Below are positions 57,891-64,000 of a DNA stretch of 64,000 bases, piece after piece; the first letter of the stretch is position 1, and every line of letters starts with the position of its first letter. The translations under genes were made by a program, and so were the position numbers. Below the pieces are notes generated by a model that saw only the letters and a program-made list of their open reading frames with translations, had not been told where the DNA came from and searched no databases. This stretch comes from an uncultured Clostridia bacterium (GTDB lineage: Bacteria > Bacillota > Clostridia > Oscillospirales > CAG-272), in assembly GCA_947624995.1 (NCBI GenBank), contig CANQMS010000005.1, positions 1 to 64,000 of the forward strand. Reading direction: 5' to 3'.

Positions 57891-58403
57891 TCACCTGTCC
57901 CTTATGAATTCCACGATCTTTTTTACGATCGCCTCGGCGGCGAACACGACGAGCGACCCGATGAACGATGCCGCCTCCGCGCCGAAGACGACGGTCAGGA
58001 CGGACGAGATCAGGAAAGCGGCGGCGCTCGGTCCGTCTCCGGGCAGGGCAGCCCCGAGCGAGACCGTATATACTATCTCGGACAGTATGAGCCCGACGAG
58101 GGATATCAGAAACGGCATGAACACGAGTATAGGGCGCTCGACGCAGTTCCAGAGGACGATCTCGACCGCGAGCGCGAACAGGAATATCACGATCGGCGAA
58201 TTGAAGCTGCCGCCCGACACGGCGTCCGAGACGACAAAAAAGACGGCGGGCACCACGGTGAAAAGGCAGAATATTATCAGAGCGCAGATCCGCGGCGATC
58301 TGTCCGCAAAATTCCTTATCGAAAGTCTCATATTTAAAAAGCGGTCCCTCCCCGGCTGCCGTTGATACCGTTGTCGCAGATGTCTTTTATGATATTGTAG
58401 CAT
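57891..58403 (-). CDS. Hypothetical multi-pass membrane protein
   Basis: Several hydrophobic helices; no recognised motif. Confidence 0.6.
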   Translation of the reverse strand: MLQYHKRHLRQRYQRQPGRDRFLNMRLSIRNFADRSPRICALIIFCLFTVVPAVFFVVSDAVSGGSFNSPIVIFLFALAVEIVLWNCVERPILVFMPFLISLVGLILSEIVYTVSLGAALPGDGPSAAAFLISSVLTVVFGAEAASFIGSLVVFAAEAIVKKIVEFIRDR

Positions 58404-58502
58404 AAAACTTCGAAAAAATCTACAGCCGCGCGAATTTTATATGAAGGCGCTTTTTCCGGTCGCCTCCGGGCGCCGCACTTCGTGCCGAAAACGGCAAAAG
58501 CG

Positions 58503-58536
58503 AAAAAGGACCCCTCCGCGAAAGAGGAGTCCTTTT
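58503..58536 (-). terminator. Terminator downstream of 33-aa micro-ORF
   Basis: aaaaggacccctccgcgaaagaggagtcctttt hairpin, with T-run on the minus strand. Confidence 0.7.
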
Positions 58537-58547
58537 CTTTATATTCT

Positions 58548-58649
58548 TTAGTTGTTGCCGGAGCAGCAGCAGAAGATTATCACGAGAGCGATAATGAGTA
58601 TCCAGCAAAGGTTGTTGTCGTCAAATGCTCCGCAAAGGCAGTTGCCCAT
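58548..58649 (-). CDS. 33-aa Cys-rich micro-protein MGNCLCGAFDDNNLCWILIIALVIIFCCCSGNN
   Basis: Not in ORF track (below size cutoff). GGAGGT Shine-Dalgarno upstream of ATG, terminator downstream, one hydrophobic segment. Confidence 0.75.
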   Translation of the reverse strand: MGNCLCGAFDDNNLCWILIIALVIIFCCCSGNN

Positions 58650-58760
58650 GTCAGTACCTCCATGTATATGATGGAAGCGTGAGGGGACGCTGACGCGCGC
58701 CGCACGCCCGGTCGGGTTTTCCCCCTTCCGATATCATCATATGCCCGGGGTCGGCTTTTG

Positions 58761-59390
58761 TTACCGAAGATAGAGCGAATCGGCGCCGAGAAAATCGTGC
58801 GCGGAGGAGACGCTGTCCGCCGGGAACTCCGCCTGCGCGCCGCACTTCGCGCAGATGACGCGGATCGCCTCGTCCTCTATGGTGACTCTGTAGTCTCCGC
58901 CGTCGCGGCAGAAGCAGTGGATCTTCCCCTCGTCCCTGAGATCGGCGACGACGAAATTCACGATGTCGTAGACCTGCGGGTCGGTGAGCGCGCGGTGCTT
59001 CGCGCGTTCGAGCTCGGCGGGGTCAGTGTCTCCGAGCAGCTCGAGCAGCTCGCGCTCAGACTCCTCGAGCGCGCGGATGACGGCGCCCTTCCCGCCGATG
59101 AAGGCGATGTCGATGCCCGTGTAGGGACAGGGGAACGCGGTCAGCTCGCGGCGGAAAAACATCTCGTCGCTCAGCGTGTATGTGTGCGGGGTCGGGCAGA
59201 AGAGGCACGGCACCGTCAGCCGGACGCGGCGGTCGGAGCGGTACTGCACCGTCATCTCGCTGCCGCCGCACGTGCAGCGCAGCCGTATCATGTCGGCGGA
59301 GAGGGAGAACGCCCCGACGAGGCTCATCACCCCGGAGCCGCACGACGGGCATCTGTATGCGGCGGTCGCTTCTTTTTTGTCAAGTACCAT
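58761..59390 (-). CDS. Zinc-ribbon-like (CpXC-type) protein
   Basis: YRCPSCGSGVMSLVGAFSLSADMIRLRCTCGGSEMTV, CLFCPTPHTYTL, CFCRDGGDYRVTIEDEAIRVICAKCGA. Confidence 0.72.
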   Translation of the reverse strand: MVLDKKEATAAYRCPSCGSGVMSLVGAFSLSADMIRLRCTCGGSEMTVQYRSDRRVRLTVPCLFCPTPHTYTLSDEMFFRRELTAFPCPYTGIDIAFIGGKGAVIRALEESERELLELLGDTDPAELERAKHRALTDPQVYDIVNFVVADLRDEGKIHCFCRDGGDYRVTIEDEAIRVICAKCGAQAEFPADSVSSAHDFLGADSLYLR

Positions 59391-59429
59391 ATCTCTAATC
59401 TTTCTCCGTAGAATTTCAGTGTAAAAACA

Positions 59430-60560
59430 TCAGACATATATGCGTGCGACGCGCTTGCCGATGAGGCAGACGAGCTCGTAATTTATCGTCCTCGCGACGG
59501 ACGCCAGCCTGTTTATCTGCTCCGGCTCGTCGCCGAATATCGTGACCTCGCCGCCGACGGACGCCGAGGGGATGCCGCTTATGTCCGCCATGCACTGATC
59601 CATGCAGACGCGCCCGATGACAGGGGCAGGTTCGCCGCCGATATAGACGCAGCCGCCGTCTCCGTACGCGCGGATGAAGCCGTCCGCATAGCCGACGGGG
59701 ATCGTCGCGACCGTGATGTCGCGGCTCGCCGTGTACGTCCAGCCGTAGCTGACGCTCTCGCCCGCGCGGACGGTGTGTATGTGCGAGATCGTGCTCTTGA
59801 AGCGCATGACGGGGGAGAGCGGGACGGCTCCTCCGTAGGGGACCCACGGGTCGAGCCCGTAAAGTATGATGCCGGCGCGGACCATGTCGAGGTGCAGATC
59901 GGGGCGGGATACGGTCGCGGCGCTGTTGCATACGTGGCGCATGAGGCAAAGCCCGCGCGAGCGGAGATCCTCCTCCACTGCCTTATATTTCCCGTACTGC
60001 GCCTCGGTTATACTCCCGTCCGGGTCGTCGGCGCACGCAAAATGGGTGAAGAGACCCTCCGAGGCGAGCCCCTTCAGCGAGGCGGCGCGCAGTATCTCCG
60101 ACGCGGCGTCCCCGCCGGCGTCAAAGCCGATGCGGTTCATGCCGGTGTCGAGCTTGTAGTGTACGGTGACGGTGACGCCCGCCGCCTCGGCGGCGGCGGA
60201 CAGCGCGGACGCGTATTCGGGCGAGAACACGGTCTGGCGGATGCCGCGCGCGGCGAGCAGCGGCGCGTTTTCGGGCGGGGTGTAGCCGAGAATGAGTATC
60301 TTCGCGTCCCTCGCGTCTCCGAGCGCGTCCGAGAGCTCAGCCGCCTCCTCGATGCAGGAAACGGCGAACCAGCGCGCGCCCTCGCGGAACAGCGCCTTCG
60401 CGCAGGCGGCGGCTCCGTGCCCGTAGGCGTCCGCCTTCACGACGCACATCACCTCGGCTCCGCCCGTGTATTCGTCGATGGCGCGGTAGTTGCGGCAGAG
60501 AGCCCCGATGTCTATCTCCGCCCATGTCTTGTGCCGGACGGCGGTTTTGTCTGTTGTCAA
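59430..60560 (-). CDS. alr: Alanine racemase
   Basis: AEIDIGALCRNYRAI, VVKADAYGHGA, HYKLDTGMNRIGF, IPVGYADGFIRAYG, IGRVCMDQCMADIS. Confidence 0.96.
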   Translation of the reverse strand: MTTDKTAVRHKTWAEIDIGALCRNYRAIDEYTGGAEVMCVVKADAYGHGAAACAKALFREGARWFAVSCIEEAAELSDALGDARDAKILILGYTPPENAPLLAARGIRQTVFSPEYASALSAAAEAAGVTVTVHYKLDTGMNRIGFDAGGDAASEILRAASLKGLASEGLFTHFACADDPDGSITEAQYGKYKAVEEDLRSRGLCLMRHVCNSAATVSRPDLHLDMVRAGIILYGLDPWVPYGGAVPLSPVMRFKSTISHIHTVRAGESVSYGWTYTASRDITVATIPVGYADGFIRAYGDGGCVYIGGEPAPVIGRVCMDQCMADISGIPSASVGGEVTIFGDEPEQINRLASVARTINYELVCLIGKRVARIYV

Positions 60561-61123
60561 GTAGTATCAGTCCCTTCGGTTGTTTGATCGGTAAACGTAT
60601 AATCGGAAACGGAAAACGAGAGCTCGCCGTCCTCCGTTCTCAGAAGCGACGGCGTCTCTGACCCCTCGGCAAAGCTGATAAAGACGCGGTCGGGAGATGT
60701 GCCGACGCCGACGGTGACGGTCTTCCCGCCGCCGCCTTTGTCCTCGACCCACGAGTTAACGTCGCCGCAAACGGAGAAAAGCCCGAGAAAGCGCAGCCAG
60801 CGCCCGGCAGCCGCCTCGGAGACGGGCAGCGTGACGCTGCCGGACGTGACCGTGACGTTTCCGCCGAGGATGCGGACCGTGATCCCGCTGACGGTTTCGG
60901 GAGAGGTGAGCGTTACCGTGCAGTCGCGGCGCGCCTCGCCGCCCGCGGGCGGGAGCGCGACCTCTGCCGAGAAAGTGCCCGTGTCTGTCACGAGCGTGCC
61001 CGAGACGGATGCCGCCCGGTCCTGATATGCGAGCGGGTCGCCCTTCGCCGGCGCGCACGAGACGAGCGGCAGTAAAAAGAGCGTGACCGAGAGTATGGAG
61101 GCGAGCGCCTTCTGTGCCTTCAA
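60557..61123 (-). CDS. Hypothetical lipoprotein
   Basis: Signal peptide with lipobox LVSC; beta-rich remainder; overlaps alr start. Confidence 0.65.
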   Translation of the reverse strand: MKAQKALASILSVTLFLLPLVSCAPAKGDPLAYQDRAASVSGTLVTDTGTFSAEVALPPAGGEARRDCTVTLTSPETVSGITVRILGGNVTVTSGSVTLPVSEAAAGRWLRFLGLFSVCGDVNSWVEDKGGGGKTVTVGVGTSPDRVFISFAEGSETPSLLRTEDGELSFSVSDYTFTDQTTEGTDTT

Positions 61124-61146
61124 TTTATGTATCCCCCGTATAACGT

Positions 61147-61182
61147 AATATTACGGCGCGGTCGCGACCGCGCCGTAATATT
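61147..61182. terminator. 36-bp perfect palindrome (terminator candidate)
   Basis: aatattacggcgcggtcg/cgaccgcgccgtaatatt. Confidence 0.65.
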
Positions 61183-61210
61183 TATACTGTCGGGAGCGTT
61201 ATGATATGCC

Positions 61211-61834
61211 TTACTTCAGCGTTTCCTCGCCGGAGAAATGCAGCTCGGTGACGACGGTGTTTTTGTTGTAGTGCTCAAAGATCGAGAGCGTGCGGTCGAT
61301 CATGTCGAAGAGGATCGCGCACATCTCGCCGGAATCGTTTCTGTACGTGGCGTAGTATACGTTCGGGTTGCTCGGGGAGGAGGAGTGGTCGATGACGTTC
61401 TTTATCCCCATCTTGTCGAACGCCGCGCGGTGCTCGGGGTCGTTGTACGGGGCGACGACGTCAAAATCCTTGATCTTCATTTCGAGGATGAATTTCTCGG
61501 CGACCTTTTCGTCGGCGTGCTCGTCGTTTTTATCGACGCGGAATTTTTTCCCGTAATAGTGCGTGAATCGGATCGTCCCGGCGTTTTTGATCTCGTAGCG
61601 CAGATCGTAGTTCACGTATCTCCACGTCCCGCCTATGATGGGGCGCGAGAGGATCGCGAACAGCGGCACGAAAACGACGAATACGATGAAGTTGAGAAGC
61701 GGGTAAAACGCCGCGATCAGCGCTATCGGCACAACGACGTACGCGATCTTCATAAGAGTGCGCTTTGTCTTATACGATCCTTCCGGCTTTTTCGGCACGG
61801 CATAATCGAAGTTGTACTTGTTTTCTCCGGTCAT
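61211..61834 (-). CDS. Conserved hypothetical membrane-associated protein
   Basis: Two N-terminal TM helices, soluble alpha/beta C-terminus; own promoter. Confidence 0.7.
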   Translation of the reverse strand: MTGENKYNFDYAVPKKPEGSYKTKRTLMKIAYVVVPIALIAAFYPLLNFIVFVVFVPLFAILSRPIIGGTWRYVNYDLRYEIKNAGTIRFTHYYGKKFRVDKNDEHADEKVAEKFILEMKIKDFDVVAPYNDPEHRAAFDKMGIKNVIDHSSSPSNPNVYYATYRNDSGEMCAILFDMIDRTLSIFEHYNKNTVVTELHFSGEETLK

Positions 61835-61876
61835 ATTTACACCTCTCGTATTTATTCCGAATAAATCCTACCATAC

Positions 61877-61905
61877 AGTATAACACAAAAGCCGTGCGAT
61901 GACAA
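61877..61905 (-). promoter_or_regulatory. Putative promoter TTGTCA-17-TATACT (extended TGt)
   Basis: Read directly on minus strand. Confidence 0.7.
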
Positions 61906-62040
61906 GATGGCAGGCGCCCAAAAAAAGAAAAAATAAGAGCCGCCCGCCCTCTTCCGCCGCCCGCGCCGTCCGATGGCGAAAGAGGATTGAGCAAAATCGG
62001 AAAAATCCCGCGGGAGAGGGCAAAAAACGGAAAAAAGTGC

Positions 62041-62069
62041 TTGACAAAGGCGCGCGGATGTGGTAATAT
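62041..62069 (+). promoter_or_regulatory. Promoter TTGACA-17-TAATAT (extended TGg) for rplJL
   Basis: Read directly; upstream of L10 leader. Confidence 0.8.
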
Positions 62070-62084
62070 AACGCGTGTTGATCC

Positions 62085-62225
62085 AAAGACAGCAGGTTTA
62101 AAGGCAAAAACCCGCGCGGTTTTCCTGCCGAGGAGAATTTATATAGCGGCAAAGGGGCGTGGGCGTCCCTGTGCCCGGTTTGTAAATTCGCGTTCCTCGC
62201 TTTGGCGGGGAGCTTTTTATTTGGA
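62085..62225 (+). ncRNA. Ribosomal protein L10 leader
   Basis: 'ccaaagacagcaggttt...ttttcctgccgaggagaat' core followed by attenuator-like hairpin gttcctcgctttggcggggagctttttattt, directly upstream of rplJ. Confidence 0.85.
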
Positions 62226-62257
62226 CCCGACATCTATTCTATGTCAGGAGGTAAAGT

Positions 62258-62800
62258 ATGCCCAGCAAACAGATCCTGGAGTCAAAGCAGGCGATAGTTG
62301 CGGAGCTCGCCGAAAAGATCCGCTCGGCTCAGTCCGGCGTTATCGTCAAGTATCAGGGCATAACGGTCGGGGACGACACCGCGATGCGCAAGAAGATGCG
62401 CGAAGCCGGCGTCGAATACGTCGTTATGAAGAACTCGCTGACGGGCAGAGCGTGCGACGAGGTCGGCTTCACGGAGATAAAGGAACATCTCTCCGGCATG
62501 AACGCCATCGCGATCAGCCGTGAAGACCCGGTCGCACCCGCGAAGATCCTCAAGGAGTACGCCGACAAGATCGAGACATTCGAGATCCGCATCGGTTTCC
62601 TTGAAGGCAAGGTCATCGACGCCGCGACGGTAAACGAGCTCGCGGACATCCCGTCAAGAGAGATCCTTCTCTCCCGCTTCCTCGGAAGCATCCAGTCGCC
62701 GATCAGCGGATTTGCCCGCGCGATCCAGGCGATCATCGACAAACAGGGCGAGGGCGCGCCCGCCGAAGAGGCGCCCGCAGCAGAGTCGGCAGCTGAATAA
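62258..62800 (+). CDS. rplJ: 50S ribosomal protein L10
   Basis: KYQGITVGDDTAMRKKMREAGVEYVVMKNSLTGRA; L10 leader upstream. Confidence 0.97.
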   Translation: MPSKQILESKQAIVAELAEKIRSAQSGVIVKYQGITVGDDTAMRKKMREAGVEYVVMKNSLTGRACDEVGFTEIKEHLSGMNAIAISREDPVAPAKILKEYADKIETFEIRIGFLEGKVIDAATVNELADIPSREILLSRFLGSIQSPISGFARAIQAIIDKQGEGAPAEEAPAAESAAE

Positions 62801-62836
62801 GAGCCGCGAAAAAATTATTTTAGGAGGAATTCGGTA

Positions 62837-63211
62837 ATGGCATCCGAAAAGATCACAGCTATCGTTGAAGAGCTCAAGGGTCTGTCCCTGCTCGAGCTCA
62901 ACGATCTCGTAAAGGCAGTAGAAGAGGAGTTCGGCGTATCCGCGGCTCCCGTAGCAGTAGCAGGCGCAGTCGGCGCGGCAGCTCCCGCAGCAGAGGAGAA
63001 GACAGAGTTTGACGTCGTCCTCAAGAGCTTCGGCAGCTCCAAGCTCAACGTCATCAAGGTCGTCCGTGAGCTCACCGGTCTCGGACTCAAGGAAGCGAAG
63101 GACATGGTCGAGGGCGCTCCCGCGAAGCTCAAGGAAGGCGTCTCCAAGGAAGAGGCGGATTCCTACAAGGCAAAGCTCGAGGAAGCCGGCGCGGAAGTCG
63201 AGATCAAATAA
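62837..63211 (+). CDS. rplL: 50S ribosomal protein L7/L12
   Basis: [72 protein letters not shown]. Confidence 0.98.
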   Translation: MASEKITAIVEELKGLSLLELNDLVKAVEEEFGVSAAPVAVAGAVGAAAPAAEEKTEFDVVLKSFGSSKLNVIKVVRELTGLGLKEAKDMVEGAPAKLKEGVSKEEADSYKAKLEEAGAEVEIK

Positions 63212-63392
63212 GTTTCGGCAAATTGAAGGGAAGGAGCGTATGTGCCCGCACCGGGCATATACGCCCTTCTTTTTCCTTTTCCCGGGGAGATTTTCGTGCG
63301 GCTCCGCACCGAATCCCGCCGCAGCTTCCGCCGCCGGAGCTGCGATCCTGATTCACACCGAATATATTTTTGCCGTTTTTCGAATTTTTGGA

Positions 63393-63421
63393 TTGACACG
63401 CGGGCGCGTTTAGTGTATAAT
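63393..63421 (+). promoter_or_regulatory. Consensus promoter TTGACA-17-TATAAT for tRNA-Ser
   Basis: Exact consensus hexamers ~47 nt upstream of tRNA. Confidence 0.85.
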
Positions 63422-63467
63422 ATGCAATACGGTCGGGGAAACAGCATTCCCGCCCGCGAATTGACAG

Positions 63468-63556
63468 GGAGAAGTACTCAAGAGGCCGAAGAGGCGCCCC
63501 TGCTAAGGGTGTAGGTCGGGATAACCGGCGCGAGAGTTCAAATCTCTCCTTCTCCG
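63468..63556 (+). tRNA. tRNA-Ser(GCT)
   Basis: Acceptor ggagaag/cttctcc, anticodon loop ctgctaa in cccctgctaaggg, long variable arm, T-loop gttcaaatc. Confidence 0.95.
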
Positions 63557-63565
63557 TTTTTTATT

Positions 63566-63606
63566 GCACGGCGGGGCTCGGGCTGTTTGCTCGGGGACCG
63601 CCGTGC
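63566..63606 (+). terminator. Terminator after tRNA-Ser
   Basis: gcacggcgg...ccgccgtgc followed by gttttttat. Confidence 0.8.
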
Positions 63607-63660
63607 GTTTTTTATCCGAAGGCGTGGCTGCGGACTTTTTGCCGCGGGAAGGAGCTTTCT

Positions 63661-63729
63661 ATGTGGCTGATCGCTATCATCATTTTTCCGTTTGCGGTTC
63701 TGTACTTTCTGCTCAAGAACACTAAATGA
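63661..63729 (+). CDS. 22-aa hydrophobic micro-ORF MWLIAIIIFPFAVLYFLLKNTK
   Basis: gggaaggag Shine-Dalgarno 6 nt before ATG; GC hairpins and ttttttt downstream (63735-63812). Confidence 0.45.
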   Translation: MWLIAIIIFPFAVLYFLLKNTK

Positions 63730-63884
63730 GAGCCGCCGGCGCCGGGGAGATCCCGGCGCGGCGCACGGCTGCGCGGGACGTGCGTGCCCGCCGCTGCCGC
63801 GCGCTCTTTTTTTATTTGGTCGGATTATTGCGCCGACTGAGTCCGTTTTTTGCCGCATATGAATAACATATGGCAATTCACATC

Positions 63885-63913
63885 TTGCAAACGCGGCGCG
63901 CGTGTGGTATACT
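63885..63913 (+). promoter_or_regulatory. Putative promoter TTGCAA-17-TATACT (extended TGg)
   Basis: Read directly; upstream of a gene starting near the window edge (ATG at 63975 or 63991). Confidence 0.7.
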
Positions 63914-64000
63914 ATACGTTATACTGAAGTACTATGCGGAAAAACGGAAATCCGCAAAAGAACGGTATTTACTTATGAAAGCGAGGGGTCATGAAAGCCA

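Overview
The window looks like a chromosomal segment from a GC-rich, probably sporulating Clostridia-type Firmicute (spmA/spmB, divIVA/sepF/ylmH, L10 leader). Most of it is ordinary core genome. (1) A division cluster (HlyD-like, yggS, sepF, ylmH, divIVA, ileS, lspA, rluD). (2) A minus-strand operon for the oxidative TCA branch (Re-citrate-synthase-like, GntR, aconitase, isocitrate dehydrogenase). (3) A GH3 / Opp-family ABC transporter / GH43 locus. (4) pcrA, tilS-hpt-ftsH, spmAB, and a divergent type IIA topoisomerase B subunit. (5) dnaB-rplI-gdpP, dnaC/dnaD-like genes, tsaD-rimI, alr, rplJL and one tRNA-Ser(GCT). No CRISPR array, rRNA, transposon or prophage was seen. The most unusual item is the peptide/oligosaccharide-type ABC transporter at 18.9-27.6 kb. 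Four of its five subunits are enlarged: an 875-aa binding protein, a ~200-aa extracytoplasmic insert in the second permease, and ~370-aa and ~95-aa inserts inside the two ATPases. Other points of interest are a dispersed hairpin-plus-tail repeat family (4 copies), a decayed XRE regulator, two unannotated micro-ORFs (22 and 33 aa), a GntR operator embedded in a consensus promoter, and a set of promoters with an invariant 17-nt spacer. All calls come from reading the sequence and supplied translations; no searches were run.
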